A stretch of DNA of 64,000 nucleotides from the NCBI GenBank assembly GCA_947496535.1, contig CANMDE010000001.1:186001-250000 (forward strand), given 5' to 3'. Below the pieces are notes generated by a model. That model was not told the DNA's origin, ran no database searches, and was given only the letters and a program-made list of their open reading frames with translations. The stretch's first letter is position 1; each line of letters starts with the position of its first letter. This DNA comes from an uncultured Paracoccaceae bacterium (GTDB lineage Bacteria; Pseudomonadota; Alphaproteobacteria; Rhodobacterales; Rhodobacteraceae). Both the position numbers and the translations under genes were made by a program. This document shows, piece by piece, positions 1 to 9,202 of the stretch.

Positions 1-2
1 AG

Positions 3-80
3 GTAAAAAACCGACCACTTTACTTCGTCTCTGATGAGGTTGGTGAAACTCTGTCATCAAACACCGATAAACCTTCATGA
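3..80 (+). CDS. C-terminal end of an upstream gene, possibly a GtrB-like glycosyltransferase (partial)
   Basis: An open frame enters from the left edge and ends in a TGA at 78-80 that overlaps the ATG of the next gene (ATGA), the pattern seen in translationally coupled operons. Only 25 residues are present; they contain a stretch reading RPLYFVSDEVG. Many polyprenyl-phosphate glycosyltransferases that partner GtrA end in a short basic segment of this kind, so a GtrB-like family 2 glycosyltransferase is a reasonable guess, but there are too few residues to name the product. The other two forward frames are closed by stops within the first 34 bases. Confidence 0.55.
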   Translation, partial: VKNRPLYFVSDEVGETLSSNTDKPS

Positions 81-466
81 CGCTGATCTCCCAAACGCAA
101 TGGCTTCGCTTCGCGATTGTCGGTTTAGTGGTTGCGGCTACTTATATTGCTTTGTTTGTTGGGTTTTTGGCAATTGGAATGGGCCAGGCTCCAGCTAACG
201 TGATTGCATTTCTGACAGCGGTGGGCATCCAGTACATTCTGCAAACTACGTGGACGTTTCGTCAAAAATTGGTTGAGCCGTTTCAAATGGCGCGCTTTGG
301 CGTGACCATTATGCTTGGTGTTCTCGTTTCAACGTATATCACGGTCAAATTGGCGCCGTCCTGGGGATGGACGGACTGGTTTGCGGCATTTGTGGTTGCT
401 GTTTTTTTGCCCGTTCAAAACTTTTTGTTGATGAAACTGTGGGTGTTCACACATCCAAATGAATGA
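77..466 (+). CDS. GtrA family membrane protein
   Basis: This 129-residue protein has four hydrophobic segments (about residues 10-30, 37-55, 70-90 and 98-120) with the family's usual TWTFR motif after the second segment and a WVF motif near the C-terminus. GtrA proteins are small inner-membrane proteins thought to flip or assist polyprenyl-phosphate-linked sugars for glycosylation of surface polysaccharides or teichoic acids. The start overlaps the stop of the preceding frame by four bases, and the next gene begins directly after its stop codon, so it lies inside an operon. The assignment to the family is firm; the sugar and the final acceptor cannot be told from this window. Confidence 0.88.
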   Translation: MTLISQTQWLRFAIVGLVVAATYIALFVGFLAIGMGQAPANVIAFLTAVGIQYILQTTWTFRQKLVEPFQMARFGVTIMLGVLVSTYITVKLAPSWGWTDWFAAFVVAVFLPVQNFLLMKLWVFTHPNE

Positions 467-1246
467 ATGGTGGCGCTGATGGCTCATACCTACTCGAACG
501 AGTTCTTTGACTATATCGACTCCGGCGCGCGTACATCTGCCCGGCGGATGATTGAAACGATTCAGCCATGGCTGAACTCTCAAAGTGTTCTGGATCTCGG
601 CAGCGGGCGTGGTGCCTGGCTTCAGGAATGGCGCGAGGCTGGGGTGACGGACGTATTAGGGATTGATGGCGACTACGTTGATCAAACAAGGCTGTCGATC
701 CCGACTAAGCAGTTTCAGGTTGCGGACTTGACGCAGCCGGTGAAACTATCAAGGCGCTTTGATTTGGCCCAAAGTCTGGAAGTGGGTGAGCATTTGCCCA
801 AATCGGCGGCGGAGGAGTTGGTAGACAGCTTAACCAGACACAGCGACCGTGTTCTATTTTCCGCGGCGGTGACTGGTCAGGGTGGCGAGTTCCACATTAA
901 TGAACAACCTTTGTCGTTTTGGCAGGGCCTCTTTCGGGCGCGTGGCTACGCGGCCTTTGATTGTGTCCGACCTGCCTTAAAATACTCCCGAGAGGTTGAG
1001 CCTTGGTATCGCTACAACACAGTCCTTTACATGAACAAAGCCGGATGTGACGATTTGCCAGCCGAAGTAAAAGCTACTGAAATCGCCGAGGACCAAAGCG
1101 TTTCAAACGGGGGCAGTTTACCGTGGCAGGCGCGCCGCGCGGCGGTGTCAATGATGCCGCGGCCTTTAGTGACCAAGATCGCACAGGTCAGGGCCGCTGC
1201 TCTGGTCCGAAAAGCAAAAGCTCTGGAAGCCAGCGCGCAAAAATGA
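467..1246 (+). CDS. Class I SAM-dependent methyltransferase
   Basis: The 259-residue product carries a clear motif I for S-adenosylmethionine binding (VLDLGSGRGAW, about residues 40-51), an acidic residue at the end of strand 2 (GIDGDY) and a motif IV region, LAQSLEVGEHLP, as in the Methyltransf_11/23-type small-molecule methyltransferases. The ATG at 467 follows the gtrA stop without a gap; a second ATG at 479, four codons on, has a better-placed GGTGG upstream and is an alternative start. Its place between gtrA and a polytopic membrane protein suggests a sugar or lipid-linked substrate in surface glycan modification; that is inference from context only. Confidence 0.85.
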   Translation: MVALMAHTYSNEFFDYIDSGARTSARRMIETIQPWLNSQSVLDLGSGRGAWLQEWREAGVTDVLGIDGDYVDQTRLSIPTKQFQVADLTQPVKLSRRFDLAQSLEVGEHLPKSAAEELVDSLTRHSDRVLFSAAVTGQGGEFHINEQPLSFWQGLFRARGYAAFDCVRPALKYSREVEPWYRYNTVLYMNKAGCDDLPAEVKATEIAEDQSVSNGGSLPWQARRAAVSMMPRPLVTKIAQVRAAALVRKAKALEASAQK

Positions 1247-2661
1247 TGAGCGTTGCATCGCTTCTGAGTTCGCCCCACCGCGTCTGGGCTGTTGCAGCCG
1301 TTACATACGGGGCATTGATGCTGGTTTCGGCAACTAATGTCGTAGATCCGATGGTGCGCAGCGATGACTTTCCGGCACTACTCGGGCTGCCGGACCAATT
1401 TTATACTAAGACATTGTCAGAGGGGCGCTGGGTCAACTATTGGTGGCACCAACGCGGCTTTCTTTGGCCCGCATGGCTGAATTTCGCATTATACCAATTT
1501 TTTGGGGCATTGTTTGCCGCGGGTGTTGCTGTCACGGTTTGCAACAAGAAGACCCATAGTGGCTACGTCATTGCTTTAGCACTCCTTGTCGCGATATCCC
1601 CGCCAGCGTTTTTCATAACTTTTTGGTTTAACACGTTGATCCCCGCTTCGGCGCTGCTGGCACTCTTCGCTGTACTGGCTTGCTATTTGCCAGCGGGCAC
1701 GATGCGTTGGCTGCTTTTACCTTTTGTGCCGCTTACACTGATGGCTTACACAACTTATCCATTCTCGCTTTTGGCGATCTGTTTAATGGCTGATGGCGTT
1801 GTCAGATCTTGGAGGGATTTGGCCTTTACGCTTTCGGTTTTTATTGCTGCGTTCACTTTAGGAATGCTGTTGATCTATACGCTAAACTATGCCGAACACG
1901 GAGTTTTTGGCCTACAGATGGCAGAATGGCGAAAGCCCCAGCAAGTCGTAGATTGGCTCAGCTTGCGCAGAAATTTTGTGCAATATGAATTGGCGCTTAA
2001 AAGTGCGGGTAAGATGCTCTCTCTTCATGTGCCTTACTTCATCCTAATCCATATTTTAGCATTTTGGTCTGCTCTTTATTACCTTTCAAAAGTAGAGAAA
2101 TGGCTGACGATTTATTGGATTTTTGGAATTGGTATCGGCATGGGACTACTTACTTTGCAGTCGATAGGGAGTGGCGTTTGGCTGCCAGCCCGAACAATTG
2201 GTTTTGTTTGGGTTTTCTACGTTATCCTTTGTGTGAAATTTGCGTTATATGGACAAAAGGTGGGAGGCTTGGCTGCCCGTATCAGTCGAAATGCGATTTT
2301 CTTTTTTGTTGGCATATATTTTATGTTGACTGCTTCGATCTACTTCCCTTTTGCGCAGTTGCAGTCCTCTACCCGCAGTTTGGCAGAAACTGTTGGGACC
2401 AAGGGAGCGGCAATTTACATTGTGGGCGACTATAAGGTGTTCAATCTGGGAGAAAGGGCCGTCATTCAACATACTTATGGACTCTCTTATCGCTTAACAT
2501 ACCTCACTGGCAGACCAGCATTTGTATGCGAAGAGTTTACGGAACGCTGCGCGGAAGCAATCGCAGATGACGAGCTTGCTGAACCGACCGACGAGACGCA
2601 GATCATCCAAAGGGGCGATGATACTATCGTTGTGTTGCCAAAGGCTGCGCCATCGCAGTGA
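1243..2661 (+). CDS. Polytopic membrane protein, unknown, possibly glycan-modifying
   Basis: The frame is open further upstream, but the ATG at 1243 overlaps the stop of the methyltransferase gene (ATGA) and directly precedes a hydrophobic N-terminus, so I take it as the start, giving 472 residues. About ten to twelve membrane segments are visible, followed by a roughly 80-residue C-terminal soluble tail with four acidic clusters. No named family motif is recognisable. Size, topology and neighbourhood (GtrA plus a methyltransferase) resemble serotype-conversion GtrC-type glucosyltransferases, which are very variable in sequence; this is a contextual guess. The gene is more AT-rich than most of the window, as is common for glycan-variation loci. 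Confidence 0.8.
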   Translation: MMSVASLLSSPHRVWAVAAVTYGALMLVSATNVVDPMVRSDDFPALLGLPDQFYTKTLSEGRWVNYWWHQRGFLWPAWLNFALYQFFGALFAAGVAVTVCNKKTHSGYVIALALLVAISPPAFFITFWFNTLIPASALLALFAVLACYLPAGTMRWLLLPFVPLTLMAYTTYPFSLLAICLMADGVVRSWRDLAFTLSVFIAAFTLGMLLIYTLNYAEHGVFGLQMAEWRKPQQVVDWLSLRRNFVQYELALKSAGKMLSLHVPYFILIHILAFWSALYYLSKVEKWLTIYWIFGIGIGMGLLTLQSIGSGVWLPARTIGFVWVFYVILCVKFALYGQKVGGLAARISRNAIFFFVGIYFMLTASIYFPFAQLQSSTRSLAETVGTKGAAIYIVGDYKVFNLGERAVIQHTYGLSYRLTYLTGRPAFVCEEFTERCAEAIADDELAEPTDETQIIQRGDDTIVVLPKAAPSQ

Positions 2662-2840
2662 TTGTGGAATAGGTAGGGTTTGCGGATATTCAAAAACAAG
2701 AAGACAGGCTTAACGCCTGCCCACTCGCCCTGCCAAGTCCGTCAGCTTACGCCTTTATGCCAGACGTTTCGCGTTAGACGTGACCCTAAACGACGAAGTG
2801 ATTCGCAGTCAATCCTATGCTTCGCGAAGCAATTTCATTG
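2662..2840. other. Gene-free interval between convergent genes
   Basis: No convincing gene is visible here. A small stem (CAGGC/GCCTG with a 5-base loop, about 2705-2719) lies near the left end; read on the minus strand it is followed by a T-rich stretch and could end leftward transcription, while on the plus strand it has no T-run. The right-hand boundary is set by the possible extended reading frame of the next minus-strand gene. Confidence 0.4.
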
Positions 2841-2972
2841 CTAACTAACGCACTCATAGAAAAGGGAATTTTTCGCGCTTATTGGCTGCGCCAGCTCAAC
2901 AAGCAGGTCACGAATTGCGTTGAGCCGCTGGTTGCGGCACTCGACAGCCCAAGCGTTGGTGCCGGTACTCTA
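2841..2972 (-). pseudogene. Possible severed C-terminal tail of the secreted protein gene
   Basis: Directly after the TAG at 2970-2972 the reading frame stays open for 42 codons and then meets another TAG at 2841-2843. The tail contains tryptophan, cysteine and an amphipathic run with spaced leucines, unlike random translated intergenic DNA. If real, it is the lost C-terminus of the adjacent secreted protein. It has no start codon and no ribosome binding site of its own. Homologues that run through this point would settle it. Confidence 0.35.
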
Positions 2973-3476
2973 ACTCATAGGCGCATTCAAGCGGCACATC
3001 GCATCCATGGCCCGTTCGCTGACCAAAAACGGAGTTGGTGGGGCAAGCCCGCTTTCTTCGATCCAGACGCCGTTCAGGCAAAAGTCTTGCGCGTAATTGC
3101 CGGAATTGAAGCCAAAGCCGCCAGGCCCGCAATCTTCTGCGGTGCCATCCGCGTTCCAGCCCTGCGAATAGCCTGTCGGTAACGCATCACCCGGCAGGAA
3201 GCTGTTCGTGGTTGGGTCGAAGTTCAGCACCCAGGTATCATCCGGTTCGCGCTGTTGTGCGTTCCAAGTGCCCAGTAGTCGACCCTGATGATAGCCCGCG
3301 ATCTTGAACCGGGTGACTTGCTGCTCTGTGACTAGCGGCTGGCTAAGCGCCGCGTCAGGGATCGTCATGCGCCCGGTCATCGTGTATTCATTCGAGCCTT
3401 TCCAGCAAAAATAGAACTCCTTTGCGTCGGCATTCGCTGCTAACAAAGTCAGGCAAACGGTCAGAGCCCGTATCAT
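2970..3476 (-). CDS. Secreted protein of unknown function, possibly shortened by an in-frame TAG
   Basis: The 168-residue product starts with a signal peptide (hydrophobic stretch then ANADAKE) and has several cysteines, suggesting a periplasmic protein with disulfides. The ATG overlaps the folC stop (ATGA), so it is the last gene of the CPBP-accD-folC operon. I do not recognise a family. The stop TAG at 2970-2972 is followed, in the same frame, by 42 further sense codons until a TAG at 2841-2843. That tail reads like coding sequence (for instance WAVECRNQRLNAIRDLLVEL). Either the gene is freshly truncated by a nonsense change, or the tail is chance. No function is proposed. Confidence 0.75.
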   Translation of the reverse strand: MIRALTVCLTLLAANADAKEFYFCWKGSNEYTMTGRMTIPDAALSQPLVTEQQVTRFKIAGYHQGRLLGTWNAQQREPDDTWVLNFDPTTNSFLPGDALPTGYSQGWNADGTAEDCGPGGFGFNSGNYAQDFCLNGVWIEESGLAPPTPFLVSERAMDAMCRLNAPMS

Positions 3477-4747
3477 TTCTGGTTCTCCCGTATCACGTGA
3501 CCCGCAAGGTAGAGCGAGCCGCAGATCAATATGCGCGCGTTTGGTGTTGTTTTCGTGATTGTCGCAATGGCTGTCTGTACATCATCGGCGGTGTCCGCCG
3601 CTATGCCAACAGTCCGGGCTGCGGCTGCGGTGTCAGCGGCTGGAACAGTGTTGGTTTCACCCGGGATCGACACAGCCATCAGGTTGTCCGAAACTTCTGT
3701 AAGGGGTCTTAGATACCCGACGATGTCCTTCGTATTCAACATGCCGCAGATCAGATGTGTCGGACGTGGGGGCAACGCCGAGAGTGTAGCGGCCAATGCA
3801 CGTCCCGCTGCGGGATTGTGTCCGCCGTCCAGCCAGAGCTCTGCTGGTGCAGCCAGATCTACCAGTGCGCCCGCGGTCAGCCGTTCCATTCGCGCAGGCC
3901 AGTAAGGTTTCGTCACAGCGGCTTCACAGGCCGCTTCGTCCTTACCCAAGTAGCGCAATGCAGCAATGGCCATGCCTGCATTAAAAATCTGATGCGGACC
4001 GGGCAGTGTCGGCAGCGGCAGATCGAGAAGTCCGGTTTCGTCTTGATAGATCAACCGATCCCGTTCTTCGCTCACATGCCAGTGCTGACCGTGGGCGAGG
4101 AGCGGTGCGCCTAACCGCTGTGCCACTTCTTCGATGGTATCCATACTCTCGTCATGCTGTGGCCCGACTACACAAGGCACACTCCGCTTGATGATTCCCG
4201 CCTTTTCACCTGCGATTTCGGTCAAAGTGTCCCCGAGGAACTGCTGGTGATCAAGATCAACCGGTGTGATCACGGTAAGTGCGGGCTTTGCTATAACATT
4301 GGTTGCGTCCAACCTGCCACCTAGTCCAACTTCCAAAAGGCAGTAATCGGCCGGAGTTTCGGCAAACGCCACCAATGCGGCTACAGTCGTGATCTCGAAA
4401 TACGTGATCGGATCAGTCCCATTCGCGCGATAACAACGATCAAGCACATCTGTCAGTGCATCTTCGTCAATCAAGTTCCCTGCTAACCGAATCCGCTCGT
4501 GAAACCGCGCCAAATGAGGGGATGTATAGGCATGAACCGCAGCACCACTTTCTTCCAGGCCCGCCCTGACCATGGCCAGTGTTGATCCTTTGCCATTGGT
4601 TCCCGCGATATGGATTACAGGCGGCAGGCGGTCCTGTGGGTTGCCCATTGCCTCAAGCAGCCGCCAGACTCGATCCAGCGTCAAATCGATGACCTTGGGG
4701 TGCAAGGCCATCATCCGCTCAAGGATCGTGTCAGAGCTGGTATTCAC
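3473..4747 (-). CDS. folC: Bifunctional dihydrofolate synthase/folylpolyglutamate synthase
   Basis: FolC adds glutamate to dihydropteroate to make dihydrofolate and then lengthens the polyglutamate tail of folates, using ATP. The 424-residue product has the Mur-ligase-type P-loop GTNGKGST (about 49-56), the TSPHL motif (about 76-80), the conserved LEVGLGGRLDATN segment (about 140-152) and a C-terminal ligase domain with DGGHNP. The start codon is GTG at 4747, overlapping the accD stop as GTGA. Its place directly after accD is a long-conserved arrangement in alphaproteobacteria. Length is normal for the family. Confidence 0.96.
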   Translation of the reverse strand: MNTSSDTILERMMALHPKVIDLTLDRVWRLLEAMGNPQDRLPPVIHIAGTNGKGSTLAMVRAGLEESGAAVHAYTSPHLARFHERIRLAGNLIDEDALTDVLDRCYRANGTDPITYFEITTVAALVAFAETPADYCLLEVGLGGRLDATNVIAKPALTVITPVDLDHQQFLGDTLTEIAGEKAGIIKRSVPCVVGPQHDESMDTIEEVAQRLGAPLLAHGQHWHVSEERDRLIYQDETGLLDLPLPTLPGPHQIFNAGMAIAALRYLGKDEAACEAAVTKPYWPARMERLTAGALVDLAAPAELWLDGGHNPAAGRALAATLSALPPRPTHLICGMLNTKDIVGYLRPLTEVSDNLMAVSIPGETNTVPAADTAAAARTVGIAADTADDVQTAIATITKTTPNARILICGSLYLAGHVIRENQK

Positions 4748-5685
4748 TTGGCGTCTTCCGGCGGCAGCGGGTCTTCCAACTGCAGCGCGGGTTCTTTTTC
4801 AGGTGTGGGTGCTGGTAAATCACCCTTGATGGGGGCGTCCATCTTCATAAGCAGACGCACAATCGTGATCAACTCATCCTTCAGTTCTTTCCGGTGCGTT
4901 ACCCGGTCCAGCATACCATGGTCCAACAGGTACTCTGCCCGCTGAAATCCTTCCGGCAGTTGTTCACCGATGGTCTGTTCGATCACACGTGCGCCTGCAA
5001 AGCCGATCAGGGCGTTGGGTTCGGCAATCTGGACATCCCCCAACATGGCGTAGGAGGCTGTAACACCCCCCGTTGTGGGATGGGTGAGAACCACAATATA
5101 AGGCAGGCCTGCCTCTTTCAGCATCTGCACTGCGATGGTCGAACGGGGCATCTGCATTAACCCCATGATTCCTTCCTGCATACGCGCCCCACCGGCGGCG
5201 GAAAACAGGATTAGCGGGCGACCAAGTTCGATTGCGCGTTCTGCCGCTGCAATGATGGCGTTGCCGACATACATCGACATGGATCCGCCCATGAACGAAA
5301 AATCCTGTACAGCGACCACGACGGGGGTTCGACCCATGTCGCCCTCGGCCACAAGCATGGCATCCTGTTCGCCGGTCTTCTTCCGGGCCTCTTTCAGCCT
5401 GTCCGTGTATTTCTTCTGATCCCGAAAGCTGAGCGGATCGATGATAGGATCGGGCACTGGTACCTCAACAAAAACGCCACCGTCGAATACGGATTGCAGA
5501 CGCGCGCGCGCATCCAGCGGCATATGGTGATTGCAGTTGGTACAGACGTTCAGATTGTCTGACAGTTCCCGATGGAACAGCATCGTGTTGCATTCAGTAC
5601 ATTTCGTCCAAAGGTTTTCGGGCATCTCGCGCCGCGAAAACAGCGAATTGATCGTCGGACGTACGTAGTTGGTAATCCAGTTCAT
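4744..5685 (-). CDS. accD: Acetyl-CoA carboxylase carboxyltransferase subunit beta
   Basis: AccD forms, with AccA, the carboxyltransferase that moves CO2 from carboxybiotin to acetyl-CoA, the first committed step of fatty acid synthesis. The 313-residue product begins MNWITNYVRP and shows the N-terminal zinc ribbon (cysteines about 29, 32, 48, 51) and the carboxyltransferase core (GARMQEGIMGLMQM and PTTGGVTAS). An in-frame start exists 18 codons upstream, but the shorter form matches the family N-terminus and sits behind a GGCAGGGC-type ribosome binding region. The C-terminal 30 residues are a proline- and acid-rich tail. It overlaps folC by four bases. Confidence 0.96.
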   Translation of the reverse strand: MNWITNYVRPTINSLFSRREMPENLWTKCTECNTMLFHRELSDNLNVCTNCNHHMPLDARARLQSVFDGGVFVEVPVPDPIIDPLSFRDQKKYTDRLKEARKKTGEQDAMLVAEGDMGRTPVVVAVQDFSFMGGSMSMYVGNAIIAAAERAIELGRPLILFSAAGGARMQEGIMGLMQMPRSTIAVQMLKEAGLPYIVVLTHPTTGGVTASYAMLGDVQIAEPNALIGFAGARVIEQTIGEQLPEGFQRAEYLLDHGMLDRVTHRKELKDELITIVRLLMKMDAPIKGDLPAPTPEKEPALQLEDPLPPEDAK

Positions 5686-5739
5686 GCCCTGCCTCTCACC
5701 TTGCTCGTCTGAGATATGACGAGGCGTTGTGAATTGCAA

Positions 5740-6657
5740 TCAACGCCTGACGGCGATCCGCGCAGCCAGCCACAGGATCAGGACGCCAAGCGCCAGACTG
5801 ATGATCTCGACAACGGCCCATGGTTCAATCAACACTTCGGTCCCATAGGCGTAGATACCGGGGTCTTCGTAAGGGTACAGGAACAGCGCCAGCCCCGATG
5901 AAGGCCAGCCTTGGGTTCCGACGATCATCAATGCAAAGAAGTTGTTTGCCAGGTGCAGTCCGACAGCCGCTCCGATATTGCCAGTTCGCGCGGTGAGGTC
6001 CGCGCAGGCCATCCCCAACAGAATGGCCCAGAACATATATATCAGCCCATCACCCACGCCAAACCCGTTGAAGTAGTGGGCAAGACCGAACAGACAGGAT
6101 GGTATCCCCATCCAAACGATGGGCCGATCTGAAATGCATGCAAATTGCTGTTGCAGATAGCCGCGAAAATAGATTTCCTCTGTGCCGACCTGGATCAGCA
6201 GCACGATCAGGGCAGGCGGCAATAAAAAAATCCAGCGTATAAAATTGCGCGTTTCAGCCAATTCGCTGAACTGAATGGTCGGGGGAATGAATTCGATCAA
6301 AAGCAGCAGCGCCCCCGCGCCGAATGCTGCACGGCGCATATCCCATAGCGCTTCCAATGGCGGGCCGACCATTGACCAAAATCCGCGTCCATGTACGACC
6401 CGCAGTGCGAAAACAAAACCCAATCCCGTCAAGCCCATAGTCGCAAACTGGGCCAAGGTCGCTGCTGCGGAAAGCCCTTGGTAATATGCGTTTACCGCCC
6501 CTTCGTTGGGTAACATGGCAGTGACCAACGCGGGTGCCGCGAAAAAGGCTACTTCAAACACGAGCATCATGACAGCGACCCGCCATAACTCCTTCTTGGC
6601 CCAGGCGGGGCGAATGAACGCTTGATGCGCGGCGTAAGGGCTTGATCGATCGACCAT
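5740..6657 (-). CDS. CPBP family intramembrane glutamic/metallo-endopeptidase
   Basis: The 305-residue product has about seven or eight membrane segments and all motifs of the CPBP (CAAX protease and bacteriocin-processing, formerly Abi) family: EExxxR at residues 160-165 (EEIYFR), the second motif with histidine 194 (GLAHYF) and the third with histidine 235 (HLANN). Members cleave within membranes, although most bacterial substrates are unknown. The gene is upstream of accD on the same strand with a 54-base gap, so the two may share a transcript; it diverges from ilvD. The substrate cannot be predicted here. Confidence 0.9.
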   Translation of the reverse strand: MVDRSSPYAAHQAFIRPAWAKKELWRVAVMMLVFEVAFFAAPALVTAMLPNEGAVNAYYQGLSAAATLAQFATMGLTGLGFVFALRVVHGRGFWSMVGPPLEALWDMRRAAFGAGALLLLIEFIPPTIQFSELAETRNFIRWIFLLPPALIVLLIQVGTEEIYFRGYLQQQFACISDRPIVWMGIPSCLFGLAHYFNGFGVGDGLIYMFWAILLGMACADLTARTGNIGAAVGLHLANNFFALMIVGTQGWPSSGLALFLYPYEDPGIYAYGTEVLIEPWAVVEIISLALGVLILWLAARIAVRR

Positions 6658-6766
6658 CGGGTCATGCTATGCCGTTTACGACAGGCAGGCACAACACAGT
6701 TCCGTCTTGTGTAGTGACCGCCCATTATTTAGACCCCTGTCCAACAGTTTTCCGGGAGAACAGCCA

Positions 6767-8500
6767 ATGCTTAAAGGCAAAGCCGACAAGACCAACCTTC
6801 CCAGTCGCCATGTGACCGAAGGTCCATCGCGTGCTCCGCACCGGTCCTACTTTTATGCTATGGGTCTGGACGAGGATGACATCGCACAGCCCTTTGTTGG
6901 CGTGGCGACCTGCTGGAACGAGGCGGCACCCTGCAACATCTCTCTGAATCGTCAGGCACAGGCCGTGAAATTAGGTGTCAAAGCAGCTAACGGCACACCG
7001 CGTGAATTCACGACTATTACCGTCACCGACGGTATCGCTATGGGTCACGAAGGAATGCGCAGTTCGCTTGCATCCCGCGAGGCCATCGCTGACACTGTTG
7101 AACTGACAATGCGTGGCCACTGCTACGATGCCCTTGTGGGCCTGGCTGGGTGCGATAAATCCCTCCCCGGTATGATGATGGCGATGGTTCGTTTGAATGT
7201 GCCTTCGGTCTTTATTTACGGCGGATCGATTCTGCCCGGTCGGCTGAACGGCAAGGACGTGACCGTGCAAGACGTGTTCGAGGCTGTTGGTCAGCATCAG
7301 GCTGGCAATATGTCCGATGCGGAACTTGAAGTACTTGAAAGGGTGGCTTGCCCCTCTGCAGGGGCCTGCGGTGGCCAATTTACTGCCAATACAATGGCTT
7401 GCGTTAGTGAAGCTATCGGCCTCGCACTGATGAATTCCTCTGGCGCACCGGCACCTTACGAATCCCGCGACCAGTATGGTGAGGCATCTGGTGAAGCGGT
7501 TATGAACCTGCTCGAAATGAACATTCGCGCCCGTGATGTCGTCACACGAAAATCGCTGGAAAATGCGGCTCGCGTCGTTGCCTGCACCGGCGGCTCCACC
7601 AACGCAGGTCTGCACCTGCCAGCTATCGCGCACGAGGCAGGGATCGATTTCGACCTTTTCGACGTATGCGATATCTTCCGCGACACTCCTTATTTCGTCG
7701 ACCTAAAACCTGGCGGGCAATACGTCGCTAAAGACCTCTACGAGGCAGGTGGCGTGCCAGTCGTGATGAAAGAGCTACGCAAAGCCGGGTTGATTCATGA
7801 AGACTGCATGACTGCCTCTGGTCGTACCATGGGCGAGGAACTCGACATGATCAAAGGAGAGGCTGATGGCAAGGTCATCTATTCTGTTGACGCGCCCATC
7901 ACGAAGACCGGCGGTGTCGTGGGGTTGAAGGGCAATCTCGCCCCTGAAGGCGCTATCGTGAAGGTGGCTGGTATGGACGAAGAACAGCAAGTGTTCACTG
8001 GTCCGGCTCGCGTCTTTGAGTGTGAGGAAGACGCTTTTGAGGCGGTCAAGGCGCGCCAATATGAAGAGGGCGAAGTGCTGGTCATTCGCAATGAAGGTCC
8101 ATCCGGTGGGCCAGGCATGCGGGAAATGTTGGCTACGACAGCCGCATTGTCCGGCCAAGGCATGGGCAAGAAGGTTGCGCTTATCACAGATGGGCGTTTT
8201 TCAGGCGCGACGCGGGGCTTTTGTGTCGGTCACGTTGGACCAGAGGCAGCACATTGTGGGCCGATCGGACTTTTGCAGAACGGTGACGTGATCACCATTA
8301 ACGCGATTACAGGCGAGTTGATGGTTGACCTCAGCGACGAAGAATTGGCGAAACGCAAGGAAAGCTGGAAGGGGGCCAAGCCGACAATCTACGCCTCCGG
8401 AGCGCTGTGGAAATATGCGCAGCTTGTAGGGTCCACCCGGTTGGGGGCGGTGACGCATCCCGGCGCCCGGGACGAAAAACACGTTTATATGGACCTCTGA
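6767..8500 (+). CDS. ilvD: Dihydroxy-acid dehydratase
   Basis: IlvD dehydrates 2,3-dihydroxy-isovalerate and 2,3-dihydroxy-3-methylvalerate in valine, leucine and isoleucine synthesis. The 577-residue product shows the cluster cysteines expected for a [2Fe-2S] dehydratase (about C56, C129 in [12 protein letters not shown] and C201 in CPSAGACGG) and a C-terminal domain with the usual GPSGGPGM and GRFSGATRG motifs. I choose the ATG at 6767, with GGGAGA upstream, over an in-frame start 20 codons earlier. Within IlvD/Edd the sequence has the features of IlvD rather than phosphogluconate dehydratase. A small lipoprotein gene follows after four bases. Confidence 0.96.
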   Translation: MLKGKADKTNLPSRHVTEGPSRAPHRSYFYAMGLDEDDIAQPFVGVATCWNEAAPCNISLNRQAQAVKLGVKAANGTPREFTTITVTDGIAMGHEGMRSSLASREAIADTVELTMRGHCYDALVGLAGCDKSLPGMMMAMVRLNVPSVFIYGGSILPGRLNGKDVTVQDVFEAVGQHQAGNMSDAELEVLERVACPSAGACGGQFTANTMACVSEAIGLALMNSSGAPAPYESRDQYGEASGEAVMNLLEMNIRARDVVTRKSLENAARVVACTGGSTNAGLHLPAIAHEAGIDFDLFDVCDIFRDTPYFVDLKPGGQYVAKDLYEAGGVPVVMKELRKAGLIHEDCMTASGRTMGEELDMIKGEADGKVIYSVDAPITKTGGVVGLKGNLAPEGAIVKVAGMDEEQQVFTGPARVFECEEDAFEAVKARQYEEGEVLVIRNEGPSGGPGMREMLATTAALSGQGMGKKVALITDGRFSGATRGFCVGHVGPEAAHCGPIGLLQNGDVITINAITGELMVDLSDEELAKRKESWKGAKPTIYASGALWKYAQLVGSTRLGAVTHPGARDEKHVYMDL

Positions 8501-8504
8501 CAAG

Positions 8505-9113
8505 ATGAAATCACGTCAAGCGTTTTTGGTGGCTGCACTCGCCGCACTTTCCGCCTGCGCAACTCCAGGCGCGCCAGTCAAATCCATGTCTTTCTTTGAC
8601 GGCGATGTGGTCGCCAATGCACCTGCGGGTTATTGCCTTGATGCGGCAACCAGCAGACCCGCGCGCGGGTTTGCTGTCCTTGCGCCCTGCGCCACTTTTG
8701 GTGGGGGCGATAGCCCACCACCAGTTCTGGGTGTTGCGACCTTGCAGTTAGGTGTTCAAGAAAGCGGTGCGGTGACGGGGGCAGAGGCCGAATTGCGGGA
8801 CATTCTGCAAACCGATGTGGGGGCTACTCTGCTGAGTAGCAGAGGCGATGCCGCTCTTGTCGAGGTGCTGGATGCCAGTGTGGTAGATAATACCGTAACG
8901 GTCCATTTTGCTGATCAAGGGCCCGGACCGATTTCAGGCTTGCAAAAAGAAGAATGGCGAGCGTTCCTTGACCTCAATGGCAGGTTGGCGACCGTAGCTG
9001 TGCGTGGGCTGGCAGAGGCACCATTGGTCGCCAGCGATGGGGCTTGGCTGCTTGACTTGATCGTGACTGGTTTGGTGGCGCAAGTCCCGCCAGTTTCGAC
9101 TACTGACGGCTGA
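8505..9113 (+). CDS. Lipoprotein of unknown function
   Basis: The 202-residue product has a lipoprotein signal ending in the lipobox LSAC with cysteine at about 18, so it should be lipid-anchored in the envelope. The rest is a mixed alpha/beta sequence rich in alanine, glycine and valine, with no motif I can assign. It starts four bases after the ilvD stop and so is probably expressed with ilvD, although no functional link is obvious. Similar small lipoproteins are found next to ilvD in other Rhodobacterales as far as I recall, which supports it being a real gene. Confidence 0.85.
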   Translation: MKSRQAFLVAALAALSACATPGAPVKSMSFFDGDVVANAPAGYCLDAATSRPARGFAVLAPCATFGGGDSPPPVLGVATLQLGVQESGAVTGAEAELRDILQTDVGATLLSSRGDAALVEVLDASVVDNTVTVHFADQGPGPISGLQKEEWRAFLDLNGRLATVAVRGLAEAPLVASDGAWLLDLIVTGLVAQVPPVSTTDG

Positions 9114-9202
9114 CTGGTTCCATTTTCACTGATATTTAGGCAAGTTGGGGCAATACAAGGGTCAGATTGACCCATCGGGGCGACAAAGGGCATCATCAAT
9201 TC

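Noticed and set aside
2817..3182. Plus-strand open frame of 121 codons
   Set aside because: It is antisense to the secreted protein gene, has no ribosome binding site and no family-like features.
6971..7633. Minus-strand open frame of 220 codons inside ilvD
   Set aside because: Antisense shadow of ilvD, without ribosome binding site.
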